NCBI GenBank assembly: GCA_029378245.1
Contig: JARKIF010000062.1
Coordinates: 171,067 to 235,066, forward strand
Length of the DNA: 64,000 nt
DNA from: Roridomyces roridus
Lineage: Eukaryota; Basidiomycota; Agaricomycetes; Agaricales; Mycenaceae
Direction: 5' to 3'
The first letter of the stretch is position 1. Each line of letters opens with the position of its first letter. The notes under the pieces are model-generated. The model was not told the DNA's origin and made no database searches. It worked only from the letters and a program-made list of their open reading frames with translations. A program made the position numbers and the translations under genes. This document shows positions 33,377 to 45,343 of this stretch, one piece after another.

Positions 33377-34958
33377 TCATGTCCGCAGACTAGGCGTTCT
33401 GGTGATACGCACCCCATTGCGACTGCTTGAACGCGAGTCCGAATGTGCAGAATTGGACGACGCTGATGACGCGCGTCGGTGGCGCTGCATTCGTGCAGGG
33501 TCGACATCGAGATGCGCGAACCGCGCAAAGAGAGATAGGCCTGCAGATAATTTAGTAATCTACAGTAGGAATTCAGATGACACGCACAATCCACTACGGA
33601 TACGAGACCGGTAAGGTTTCCGGGAATTCGGGAAGAGGGCAAGATGGGAGACATGGAGCCACTCGTAGTAGAGTCATGGGTGATGAAAAGGCGGTGAGAG
33701 TTGGCTGCTCGTGATTGAGTATGTACAATCGAGAGCCCTTGATGAGCGTAACGTACTTGCAAGAAGCTTCTGGATTGTGAACGAGAGGAGGGAAGTCGGA
33801 GAGACAGCATATACTGCAACCTTTTCAGTGTGGAATAGAGCAGTGGAGGCGAAACAGCTACCAGGGTAACGATCGGCGCCGTCTGTGGACCCGTCCGGTG
33901 CCTTGATGAGAGCGACAAACTGGTTTAGCGGTGTGCTCAGGATCTCGTTGGTCTGAGAAGGAACTACTATTCGACCGATGTCGGTGACGCTGACTGCGCT
34001 GAGCAGTACGTTCGAGTCGTCGTCGATTACTGCGACGCTGCTGACGCCCTCCTCGCTCATAAGACGCATAGCATCGAGGACGGTCGAGTTGCTGGTGGCC
34101 GTTACCACGGCAGAGAAGAGAGTCAAAGAGGGTAGCCGGAGGGAGGAAAGTGGTGTTTCCAGAAAAGACGCTATGGGTTCATACGCCGCAAACCAGGTGA
34201 GTAGACGGCGGTCCGAGACGATACCAAGGAAGGAGCCATTGGGTGATTGTACGAGCACCCTGTGAGCACCACGAGAAAAGACCTCCAGCAGAGATACTAG
34301 GGTTGCAGACTCGGGGAGGATCTCTAGCGGATTCTTCTCGGAAAGATCTGCGGTCAAGATGAAGGTGGAAAAAATAGAGCGACATCGGCCACATACTGCT
34401 AACCAGACGCACAGCAACATGTCCGGAGCGAGCTGCAGAGAAGATTGCGTCGACCCGCGGGTTGTCGAGGTCGTCGCGTAAGAGCGTGTGCCGAGTAGCA
34501 GCCAGGGTCAAAAAAGCATTGACGTCCGCAAACTGGTAGGGCGGGTTAGCAGAGATGGAGGCGAACATAGGACTTACTAACATCGAATAGACCACTGTAT
34601 GGTTCCGTAGATTTCGCTGGCTCCGTAGCTTTTACAGCGAGACAGAATATCTTCTCTGAAAGAAGGATCTTTAAATTTTGGTGTTATCATTCCGTCAGGT
34701 CAGGAGGTAGGAGATAGGACGCACCTCACAGGCGTCTTCAACGCTGACTTCCGAGTCTACTTCGACTATTCGGGAATCTATGAGGTCTGCAGAAACGCGC
34801 TGAGGCTGGAAAGTTGGCGATGATTTCATCAACTCACCCTTGGCGAGAACTTTCGCCCAATCCCTTACCCACTGCTCAGCGTCGTCGGGTTCAGCTAGGA
34901 CCTGAGGTGGCTCAGAGTCAATTGTAAAAGACTGGGACATGCGTTTGTTGGCCGCCAT
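33377..34958 (-). CDS. SDS23-like CBS-domain protein
   Basis: Fungal Sds23/Moc1-type regulator with cystathionine-beta-synthase (CBS) repeats, related in fold to the gamma subunit of AMP-activated kinase and linked in yeasts to PP2A-type phosphatase control and mitotic/nutrient response. Start at 34958 in a good context (CCACCATGGCGG), giving MAANKRMSQSFTID. Landmarks: ADLIDSRIVEVDSEVSVEDA, IFCLAVKATEPAKSTEPYSG, LFDFADVNAFLTLAATRH, FSRGAHRVLVQSPNGSFLGI, DAMRLMSEEGVSSVAVIDDD, and SGSMSPILPSSRIPGNLTGL. The C-terminus is LFARFAHLDVDPARM followed by a Ser/Arg-rich tail ending RTPSLRT, as in the family. About six introns. The frame stays open upstream to 35036, so a longer N-terminus is possible. 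Confidence 0.85.
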
Positions 34959-35022
34959 GGTGGAGGTCGCTTCGGAGGTGGCCCATGCACGGTCACGTGT
35001 GACTTGGAGCGCGCGATCAAAA

Positions 35023-35788
35023 TTATATTTTCCCAACCAACAAGTTTCCGCCCATCTCCCTCAGAGTTACTTTCGCCATAATATAGAGTGTGTAAAAGTC
35101 AAGAGTAGAGGTCAACCCATCCGCAACGCCAAACGGAGTCATTAGCGGGATCCAGCCTGGAATTCTTTTCAGCAATAGGCTCATAAAGGTGCGGCTGGAC
35201 TCACCCCGGGCATATTCGAGAGCAAAGCATCCTGTGTGCATTTTATACTGCTTGGCGACTCCTCGAGGCAGGTGATGCACCATGCCCGGTGTGTATACCT
35301 CCTTCTCCAGCTGGCCCGGACTGAACGCCCACTGCTCCCCAACCAAAATATTGAAGTAGTCGTCCGCGGGATGCATCCCCGTGTGTCCCTCTGTACCCAG
35401 AGGCGTGCCAAATATGAAGAGATATTCGGTGATGCTGGCGTGGACGATGTACATGGCACCCATGGCCCCACCGGCGTTGTTGAACATCCACTCGTCCGAG
35501 TCGAGGTTGATGCGGACCTGAGTCGCGGGGTAGGTGCTGGATAGGTTGGTCACGATGTGTTGAATCATGCCTGCTGTGTCATTCGGATGGGAAGCGATCG
35601 CATCTTGCGCCAGTAGATTCAGTGCGACGGGGTCAAAGACATACCACCGGTCCTAAAAAGATTGAGCATGGACAGAATAGACCCAAGATGCCCACCTTGA
35701 TGCGGTCTAACCAGACCCCGACGATGCAGAGAAATAGCAAGACCAAGGACCGGATGCTCCACTTGTTCAGAAAGGCTCTGGAGTCCAT
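35023..35788 (-). CDS. ERG2: C-8 sterol isomerase
   Basis: Moves the sterol B-ring double bond from C8(9) to C7(8) in ergosterol synthesis; ER membrane; homologue of the mammalian sigma-1 receptor. Exons on minus 35788-35696 and 35652-35023 give 240 residues. The N-terminal helix IRSLVLLFLCIVGVWLD anchors it. Family landmarks include YVFDPVALNLLAQDAI, ASHPNDTAGMIQHIV, EWMFNNAGGAMGAMYIVHAS, EYLFIFGTPLGTEGHTGMHP (His/Glu region of the active site), FSPGQLEKEVYTPGMVHHLP and QYKMHTGCFALEYARG. Its stop lies 65 nt before the start of the downstream SDS23 gene on the same strand, so the two are very tightly packed. Confidence 0.93.
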
Positions 35789-36200
35789 TGGCAGCAGAGG
35801 GAAATGGCGAAATATCAGGCCACTTTGTTTTCATCAAGAGAGATTAGAATTGATGATATCTGACTCGACAAGATTTGACGCAGGGCCGAGATTTACAATT
35901 GGTGTGGAAAGGCCTCCAAGTTCTTGGCACAGAAATGCGGAAGGACATCACTGGCAGCTCAACCTAGAGACTTGAGAGGCTTCTTATTTGGAGCTCCGTT
36001 TTTCGTGCTTGGGCCGTTGACTGTAGTCCCGTCTAGTCTCGTTCAAAGATTCTTAATTGAGACTCGAGTTGCTTTTTCCTCGGGACATGGAGATCTAGAG
36101 CTTGTAAGTAGCAGAGACAAAGCGGAGACAAAGCGGCCCGGCCGCTTTGTCAAGTCGTTGTTGATCGACGTTGATCCGTCATCACAAACTACTTTCCTTC
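35789..36200. other. Divergent intergenic region of ERG2 and the PDI gene
   Basis: It should hold both promoters. A perfect palindrome at 36127-36151 is listed separately. No clear TATA box. Confidence 0.4.
36127..36151. promoter_or_regulatory. Perfect palindrome (12-nt arms, 1-nt centre) upstream of PDI
   Basis: The left arm GACAAAGCGGCC pairs exactly with GGCCGCTTTGTC. A direct repeat GAGACAAAGCG precedes it (36115 and 36125). It sits 50-75 nt before the PDI start codon, in a likely promoter or 5' leader, so it could be a binding site for a dimeric factor or a stem in the mRNA leader. Confidence 0.5.
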
Positions 36201-38136
36201 ATGCGGTGGGCAACTATGCTGGGAGCTCTCCAAGAGCTGCCTGTTTCTGTCCTTTTGGCTTCTTTCGCACTCGTGTGTGCTGCTCTGCCGGCTCAGACAG
36301 CAGCCCTCAAACCCCCACTTACACCCGATAATTTCAAGTCCACAATCGCGGAGGGCGTTTGGTTTGTCGAGCACTTTTCTCCGTATTGCGGCCACTGCCG
36401 TGCCTTTCTACCGACTTGGGAGAGGCTCGTGGCAAGCGAGCCAAAGGGAGTGCAGCTGGCGCAGGTGGATTGCTCCGTCAACGGAGGTGCGCTGATTCAG
36501 ACACTCTCGCCCGTCCTTGATTTACACGCTTCCAGACCTATGCGATGCAAATGGTATCAAGGGTTATCCTCAGCTGAACCTCTACCGCGACGGAGAATTC
36601 GTCGAAAAGTACAAGCGCAACCGTGACTTTGACCTCCTCACCGAGTATCTCGCTAAACACGTTGAACCTGCGTCGCCTCCCCCACCTCCGTCACCACCAG
36701 CCGTTGTTTCGGAGCCTCTCAACCCCCATGGAGAGGTTCTCGTTCTAGAACCGGATAACTTTTACGCTACGCTCGAGAAAGGCGCGACCTTCATCAAGTT
36801 TTATGCGCCGTGGTGCGGTCACTGCAAGAAGCTTGCACCTACGTGGAAGCAGCTTGCCAAGTCCGCAAAGGACAAAGTTACTATTGCGGAGGTCAACTGT
36901 GAGGACCACAAGAAACTCTGCGACTCGCAAGGTGTGGAAGGATTCCCCACATTGGTATACTACCCACCTGGAGGGCCCAAGTCCGAATATACGAGCGGTC
37001 GCAAGTTCGATCAACTCAAATCCTTTGTAGACAAGGCCAGCGCATCGTACGTTGTCGTGCTGTTTTTCTTGGGCCAGTGTTACATATTATCTTTTCAGTG
37101 CTCTCCAAGCAATTCAGCCCGAAGAAGTCGATGCCTACGTCACCGAGAACCCGGTCATCTACCTGCTGCTGCACCCTGCAGGAGATTCAGAACTTCTGAA
37201 AACAATTACCCGCCTTGCTGCACCCTTACTCGGCTCTCCCCTTATCTTCACATCCCCAGCACCTGCGCTCTTTGAGCGCTTCAAGATCCCCGAATCTGCC
37301 CCTTGGGCCATTGTTGCGCTCAAAGACCGCAATCCACACACGGCAGCGGCAATGTACATCGGCGGGACGACGTTGGACACGAATGGCGACTTGCCTGCAT
37401 GGCTCCTCGCGAACCGTCTGCCGACGTTCATGGAGCTCACGCAGGATACGTTCCAAAGTGTGATGAACGCGCCTCATTCTCCGCTGGTCGTCATTGCTGC
37501 TGTGGATGCCACCACGCGTGACAAGGTTGCGGAACGATTCCGAGATATGGCCATGAAATGGCGTGTGCGCACGGGCGGCACGGGTATTTCTCACGGCCGC
37601 TCAGTGGTCTTTACTTGGATGGACGCAGAGCGGTGGGAGAGCTGGATGAAGAGCATGTATGGAATCCGCAAGAGTCGCAGTGGCGAGATCGAGGATGCCG
37701 GCGTCGTTATTGCTGACCACAAGGTTAGTTGTGCAACAAATGGGGCGGGCCCGATTACCCGACTGACTGAATTGCCAGGTTTTGAAGTACTACGATACTG
37801 AACAATCCAACACGCCAATCAAACTAACGTCGCCGAGCATCTTTTCCGCGCTTGAAGGCGCGGCAGATGGCACCCTGCGTGCGAAGAACTCGGAAAATAT
37901 TGTTGAACGGATAGCTCGGGTGGGTTTTCTGTATTATTCTTCGTCTCCGTCGCTCACCTTCGGGACAGTATCTGAACGCGAAGCTGACGTCGATTGAGAA
38001 GAATATTCTTAATCACCCATTCTACGCATTGGGCCTACTTTCACTGTCTCTCGTGGCCATGTACTCGGTCTTGCGGCGTTGTTTGGGGGATGATTCTGCC
38101 TACGACAGGGATAGCAAGTCGGGGAGAATGGATTAA
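36201..38136 (+). CDS. Membrane-anchored protein disulfide isomerase with two thioredoxin domains
   Basis: Exons 36201-36486, 36536-37046, 37099-37723, 37779-37919 and 37969-38136 give 576 residues. An N-terminal hydrophobic stretch (PVSVLLASFALVCAAL) acts as signal peptide. Thioredoxin domain 1 has FSPYCGHCRAF and domain 2 has FYAPWCGHCKKLAPTWKQLA, both with intact C-G-H-C active sites. A Pro-rich linker (PPPPPSPPAV) separates them. Two further thioredoxin-like regions without a CxxC follow, then a C-terminal helix FYALGLLSLSLVAMYSVL and a short cytosolic RR-containing tail. No KDEL-type signal, so retention would rely on the membrane anchor. Likely role: oxidation and isomerisation of disulfides in the ER lumen (TMX/Eps1-like). 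Confidence 0.87.
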
Positions 38137-38334
38137 TCTACGTGTACGATAATTTTAGGCTGAGTAATGCACTCCTCTTATCTGTACGTTACGGTTTCAC
38201 CAAATACAAATGCGGATTTTCCGCAACTGTTCGCTACCGACAAACCATGTGCTTCACTGGAGTCACACTTATCTTCTTCTATTTAGAGTTGGTTGAGCTT
38301 GAGATCCCCCAAATCGAAGGCGGGGTACCAGGCG

Positions 38335-41300
38335 ATGGACAATCAACTTCCAATCACGCTGCCCGACGCGTCTGATTCTGAATCGTGCGTTGATACCTCC
38401 TCGTCCATTGAACGACGCTCAGGCGCTCACATTCCAGGATCTGGACACACGACTTGGCTTTTCCCTTGTACGCGGCGGCATTATCCGTGCTCGTTCTTTT
38501 GCTTCGTACATTCAAGCGTACCGCTGAAAAATCCACTCCGGACCTCTCTTGGAAAGACTCGAAAAAATATGGCGGCCTTGTCGTTTTGGCTTACAACACC
38601 GTTCGCTTTTTGGCGTGCCTGACTCTTGTGGAGCTATCGACCGCGTCCCTGGTCATACACGGCGCGAAATTGGAGACGGCGGTGTGGGGGATAGAACTCG
38701 GACTTGCTGGCTTCTACGTGCGTCACAAGTCTAATGTTCTTTTGGTGTCTGACTTGCAATAGGTATACGCGTCTCTGCTTGCTGCAGCCGCCATTGTCCC
38801 GACCTCGAAATTTGGGCCGGTGGCCAAGGGACATCTGGACTTTATCCTCCTTGTCGCCTTTGGTGTCTATTCCTACCGGGATATCTTCCCACTTGCCACA
38901 TATTCATGGCCCGTGCAAGATGCCGCAGAGGGTCGCATTCTACGGGTGAAGCTCATCGTGCTCACTGTCGCGGCCGTTGTTGTCCCGCTGCTTACACCAC
39001 GGACCTATGTCCCTGTTGACCCCTTGGTGCGTATCCGTCGTTTTCCTCACTTTAGACTCATGTTATGGTCCAGAATCCAATGCCTGTTCCCAACGCTGAG
39101 CAGACGGCGTCGCCCCTGTCCTTGCTGTTCTTCAACTACCTGGACTCTGTCGTCTATCAGGCGTACAAGCTCCCCCATCTGCCCTACGATCTTTTGCCGC
39201 CGCTTGCAGATACGGATCACTCTGAGAATCTGAAAGCCCGAGGATTCCCCGTATGTCTGCACTGTATCCCTCAAACGCCGCTCAATTCTGACGACTAAAG
39301 AATCTTGACCCTTTCCGGGGTGCGGGTAGACGCCACATCTTCTTTGGATTGATGAAGACTTTCCGGTCAGCTTTAGCACTTTTTTCCTTGACCAGAAAGT
39401 GAACCGTTTGTCACAGGAGCGAATATCTCACCATCGTCTGCATACTCACGGTGTATGTCGCTTGCACGTTTGCTTCCCCCATCGGCATCAACCGCGTACT
39501 GGCGTAAGAATTTACTTTGTGCTTCGTGCTATGTTGAGACCTTGCTGTCAGATATCTGGAAGATGGACCCAGCAGTTCTGAATTCAGGCCATTCCTTTGG
39601 ATCATGTGGCTTGCTCTGGGACCCCTTGCGGGTACGACAGCCACGCAAGCCTACTTCAGCATTGCCAAGCGCATCTTGGTACAGGTAGAGGGTCTCCTGA
39701 CAGAACTCATCTTTGAACACGCACTGCGTGTGCGCGTCAAGGCGCAGAACCCTGACGGCAACCCTGCACCATCGGACGCCGAGTCATCTGAAGGGACACT
39801 TAATGCTGGCGACGCACAATCGGACGCAAGCAGTGAAACCGTACAAGGCACCCAGAGCACGACTTCCAAGGATGCGAAGAGCAATGGCTCCTCCGCCGCA
39901 ACCAGCTCAGTCGATGTAGGCCGCATCATGAATCTTGTCAGCACCGACCTGCGTAACGTGACGGAGATGTCGGACTTCCTGATGTTGCTATTTTACCTTC
40001 CCGCGAGTGTTATCTTCAGCGTGATCTTCCTCTATGTTGTGCTGGGCTGGAGGTACGCTTTCCTCCTTTTTTGCCAGACCTTTGCTCATTCACACAGTGC
40101 ATTCGTGGGGATGGCAACAATGGCTATACTGTTCCCTTTGTCCGGTATTGCGTCCCAGTTCCTGCAGGACATCCAGAAGGGTCGTATTAAGGCGGCCGAT
40201 GCACGTATTGGAACGATCACCGAGAGTAAGTGTTGATTCGTCATCTTGATGCCGTCTTGACAAATTCTCTTGTAGCGATGAACGTTCTCCGCATGATCAA
40301 GTTGTTCGGTTGGGAAGAAAAGATGCTCAACCGAGTCAACGAAAAGCGAGAGGCCGAATTGCATTGGATTTGGAAACGGGAGATATTTGAATGGGTTGCA
40401 AACACTGTCAAGTGAGCGCTGGTCTGTATAGACTTGACTTGTGGCTGAATGGAACTTGACAGCTCCACCATTCCAAGTGCGGTCTATTCTTCCTTCTCTA
40501 GCTTAATCCTAACCCTTTGAAGTCATAACAATGATGGCGACTTACATTAGTTTCGTCAGTGACCCGATCCTATATGTGACTTGGGAGCTAATGCTTTCCT
40601 TCAGACCGTTCTGATGAAACAAGAGCTCCGGCCGTCAATCGTGTTCTCCACCCTGCCAGTCTTCGATGTTCTCCGGAACCAATTGCACATGGCCAACTAT
40701 CGTCTCATCCAGTTTATCGATGCCAAAGTCTCGATCGACCGTATCAACGACTTTTTGCACAATGTACTTTTTTTTCAGCGCAACCTTTGATCCTTCCCCT
40801 GATTTCCTTCATAGACGGAGCTTCTGGATACATTCGCCGAGTCTGAGGAGACCGCCGAGTTCCTGGCGGAAGAAACACCTGCCGAGTCCGAGATGATTGG
40901 TTTCCGTGATGCCTCGTTCACTTGGTCGAATGACAGCGACGGGACCGTCACGCCGTCCAGACGCAAGTTTGTTCTTCGTATCGACGACGAATTGCTCTTC
41001 AAGCGTGGTTGCATCAATCTGGTTGTATGTGTCTTATCATTGTTTTTCAAACAGTGGGACTGAATTCCTTCAGCTCGGCCCAACTGGTGCAGGAAAAACA
41101 TCGTAAGCTTGAATACAGCTTGGCCTTATCACTTGCTGATGGTATCGCCAGGTTGCTCATGGCTTTACTGGGTGAGTTTTTCATACACGGGTTAGAGTTG
41201 TCCCAACGCATATCAAGGCGAAATGCATTTCATCCCCTCCACGCCCAATTCTTGGTTCAATCTCCCTCGCGCGGGAGGTGTGGCATACGCATCCCAGGAG

Positions 41301-44300
41301 TCCTGGGTTTTGAATGAGACCATCCGCGACAATATCCTGTTCGGCGCAGAGTACGAGGAAGAACGGTGAATTTTTCGTGATGTTTTTCATGTCATTTAAA
41401 CTGAGACTGGCACAGGTACAAAAAAGTCATTCATCAGTGTGCTCTTGAGCGTGATCTAGAGTTGTTTGACGCTGGCGGTTAGTCTTTGCTCTTGGTTCAT
41501 GGTATGCAAGGAGGCTGAAATCTTGACAGATGCTTCCGAAGTCGGCGAGAAGGGGTTCGTTCTCGTTCTTGCGTCTATTTCCTAGCTGATTTTTTTTCTC
41601 TCAGCCTGACTCTGAGTGGTGGACAGAAGGTGAAACCATTTTCCCTCTGAACTATTCTTTTGGAAGTGAACAATTCTGTCTCAGGCGAGAATTACGCTGG
41701 CGCGAGCCATCTACAATAAAGCCGCTATCGTTCTGCTCGATGATGTCCTTGCTGCATTAGGTTTGTGTCTTTGAATTTGAATCATCTTCATTTCTGATCC
41801 TCTCTGCAGAGTGTGTAGTCCACGTGCTTTCCATAACCAGAGACTGACCTCATATAGCGTTCACACCTCGAAATGGATCGTGGAAAAATGTTTCAGTGGC
41901 GATTTGGTCCGGGGCCGAACCATCATCTTGGTGGTACGTGGCTCCTTTGACTGCCATATCGAAACCGACGATTTCTCAGACGCACAATGTCGCCTTGGCT
42001 GCCCCTGTCGCTGATTTCACCGTTTCCATCGGCCTGAACGGAGAGATTTTGAGTCAAGGATCAGTTGCAGAGGCCCTCCAGCACGACATAGTATTGGCGG
42101 AGGAAGCTAATGCAGAGCTGGAGGTGCTCGAACAAGTTGTCGATCCAGCACCGACGGAGGAAAAGAAGGACGTCAAAGACGGTAAACTGATCCTCGCCGA
42201 GGAAGTAAAACTGGGTCGAGTCAAGTGGTCTGCTGGTGAGTTTGTTGTCATTTTTGATCGAGCGGGGTTTGAATTGGTTCAGTTGGTCTTTACCTCCGTG
42301 GCTTGGGCGGTTTCGGATTCTACACCATTTTCCTTGGATTCTACACCCTATCTCAAATGGGGCAGATCTTTGGCACATGGTATCTCGGGTATTTTGCGTC
42401 GCTATATGAAACCAGCCCAAGCGGTTCAGTCTCCGTTGCCTAGTGCGTCTTTCTCAGTACCTCGTTTCCATCATCTCAATCTTTCAACAGCCACATGGAA
42501 ATATACGGGTTGATCACCGTGTTCGATATCCTCACCCGTTCAATTGGAGACGTCACCTTTGCTTACGCCGTCTTACGCGCCTCTCGAAGCATTCATCGAG
42601 CGCTAATCAAGTCCATCCTCGGCACAACTCTGCGATGGCTCGATACAACGCCCACGTCCAGAGTCATCGCTCGATTCACGGCTGATATCACGGCTGGTGG
42701 GTGATTGTGGAGCTTTGCGGTAATATACTAACGTTTTCCAGTCGATGGTCCCATTCTCAACGTGTTTGCTGGTTTCGTCTTTGTCACGATATCTATCCTG
42801 CTGTCATTCGGAGCTGTGGTGCTCTTGACGCCCATCTTTTCCATACCGGGAGTCGGTGCGGGCATCATCGGTGGAATCCTCGGGCAGCTCTTCATCAAGG
42901 CTCAACTTTCAGTCAAGCGGGAAGCTAGTAATGCTAAAGCCCCCGTGTTGGGTCACTTCAGTGCAGCCATCGCGGGTCTGCCTTCCATCCGAGCCTACGG
43001 GGCTCAAGGATCCTTCATCTCAGAGTCCCTTCGTCGGATTAACAAGTACACGAGAGCCGCCAGGACCCTCAACAATTTGGATCGTTGGGTCGGAGTGAGG
43101 CTTGCAGTGGTCGGGAACTTCCTTGCCGCCTTCTTGGCGATCTACCTCGTCTACTATCAAAAGGAGCGAGCCAACAACGTCGGGTTTAGTTTGAATATGA
43201 GCGCAGGATTCTCAATGCGGATTCTCTTTTGGGTGCGTAAAAATCGGTCACTGTGGGTTTATCTGATGAGACGACAGGTGCGCATCTGGAATGATACGCA
43301 AATACAAGGCAACAGTCTCGAGCGGATCCAGCAATATATTGACATTGAGCAAGAACCCAAGCCTTCAGAAGCAGGGAAACCACCAGCACATTGGCCGACC
43401 AGTGGTCAACTTATCGTCGAGAAAATGTCTGCACGGTATTCGCCCGACGGTCCGAAAGTGTTGCGCGAGATATCGTTCAAAGTCAATGCGGGTGAACGTG
43501 TTGGCATTGGTGAGTGAAGCCCCTTCTCGTTGTCTCGTGTCTGAGCGTCTTCAGTTGGCCGCACTGGGTCTGGCAAGTCTAGTCTGACCCTCGCTTTGCT
43601 ACGGTCCATCTACACCGAGGGAACGGTTTATTATGACGGCATTGCCACATCGTCCATAAATCTGGACGCCTTGCGGTCTAATATTACTATCATCCCGCAA
43701 ATGGTGAGTCTCTCGCATTCCGTTCATATCTGGGACTCACAGACGACAGCCCGAATTGTTGTCGGGGTCTTTGCGACACAACTTGGACCCTTTCGGCCAA
43801 TACGACGATTTGACTCTGAACAATGCCCTGCGGGCTGCGGGATTGTTCTCCCTCCAGGAGGAGATGGACGAAGGCCGGTTGGTACTGGATAGTATCATTT
43901 CCAGCGGCGGCTCCAATCTTTCGGTGGGGCAGAGGCAGATCCTCGCCCTCGGCAAGTTCCTCTTCGTCATTTGGTCTCATGCACTGACCACCTCCTCTAG
44001 CCCGCGCAATCGTGCGGGACAGCAAAGTCTTGATTTTGGGTGGGTTTCATCCAACATCCGCCTGGACGAATCTGACACCTTGCAGATGAGGCGACGTCTG
44101 CCATCGACTACAAAACGGACACTGTCATCCAAGCGTCGTTGCGTCACGAGCTCAAGTCGGATGTGACCGTCCTGACTGTCGCTCACCGGCTGCAAACGAT
44201 CCTTGACTCTGACAAAATCGCAAGTGCTCTTTTTGTAGGCAAGCGCAGGTATTGACCGATGTCTAGATGGTTCTCGACGAGGGCCGTATTGTCGAATTCG

Positions 44301-44410
44301 ACGCGCCCAAGGTACTCCTTCAGAATCCTAAGGGCAAGTTGCGCGCGTTGGTGGATGAGTCGGGGGACAAGGAGCAACTGTACGCGATGGCCGAGGGCAA
44401 GGGGCAGTAG
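38335..44410 (+). CDS. ABCC-type (MRP/YCF1/YBT1-like) full-length ABC transporter
   Basis: Very intron-rich (20 or more introns). N-terminal TMD0-like helices come from 38440 to 39000 ([31 protein letters not shown]). The first exon [11 protein letters not shown] appears to splice into that frame over about 69 nt. TMD1 (39100-40790) carries a Ser/Asp-rich insert at 39740-39900. NBD1 (40890-42060): Walker [27 protein letters not shown], Walker [13 protein letters not shown] with Asp in place of the catalytic Glu, and VTHNVAL. TMD2 is at 42200-43300. NBD2 (43400-44410): [25 protein letters not shown], Walker B followed by DEATSAIDY, and VAHRLQTI. The asymmetric NBDs are typical of ABCC. Expected to export glutathione conjugates or other organic anions, often into the vacuole; the substrate is unknown. 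Confidence 0.9.
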
Positions 44411-45343
44411 AATGAAAGATCCAAGTCGGTGTACTACTTAATTATTTTCTTATTTCAAGAGACAGCGAAGTTTGGCAAGATACGGAGGTTATGCCATGCA
44501 TTAAGAGTTACAGTAAGTACAACACGATGACATTGCAGGAATGATGGGAATAAGATAGAGCAGGCGCGGCAAAGGCGCGGTGCAGCAGATCGCGTCGGGT
44601 CTGTCGCCGAGAATGATGGATGTTGGACTCTGTTGCACCTTGCACCCTGTCGCACCTTGCTGTTGCACCTTGCACCACCTCTGTTTCGCTTCGCAATCGG
44701 TATCTAGCAGCCCAACATCATCTGTCCCGACGTAGACCATTGGACTTGCGGCGAGGTGCAAGCGAGGTGCTTGGCCAGCTATACAACCCTCGACTCTCGA
44801 GGCTCGAACGACCAACACGCACCCGATCTGCTCCTCATTATCGGTCAACGACTGTCCATGGAGGAACGGCTCCGAATAGTACTTGGCTTGCGAGTCTTGA
44901 CCTTCCCATGAAGAATCACTCGAAGCGTAGGTTTTGCTTCAACAAGCCTGGTAAATTGGAGGGAGAGCACTGCGAGCTAGTGCTCCGAGATCCAATAATG
45001 ATCTCTCAAACTTCTGCTGAGATTGCGAATTGATAACGCTTGTTAGATAGCCCGAGGGTTTCATGTTGGGTTTAAAAAGCTCGACTCGTTCGTGTGAGTG
45101 CGGCAAGAGTGCCCCATTCTTTCTTCTTCTTAGCGCTAGTCGCCGTCTTTTGGGCTTGGTATCAGTGGCTGTGAGACTGCCGAGTGGACCCAGTTGATCG
45201 CCGTGAACCCGTCTTTCCGTCTTTCCGTCCGATGTGGTTCGGAAGGACTCCTTCCGATGGAGGATAACAAAGTTTACGAATCAGACACAGAGGTATAAAG
45301 GCGACCTATTTTTACGCGCTTGCTTCCTGATCGACTGTCCGCA
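44411..45343. other. Intergenic, no gene seen
   Basis: Plus-strand ORF 44620-45033 has no domain and runs through a short tandem array. Around 44632-44685 the octamer CACCTTGC (or TTGCACC) occurs five times in about 55 nt. The rest is unremarkable flank. Confidence 0.4.

Noticed and set aside
44620..45033. 137-codon plus-strand ORF downstream of the ABC transporter
   Set aside because: It runs through a CACCTTGC array and has no domain or gene-like context.
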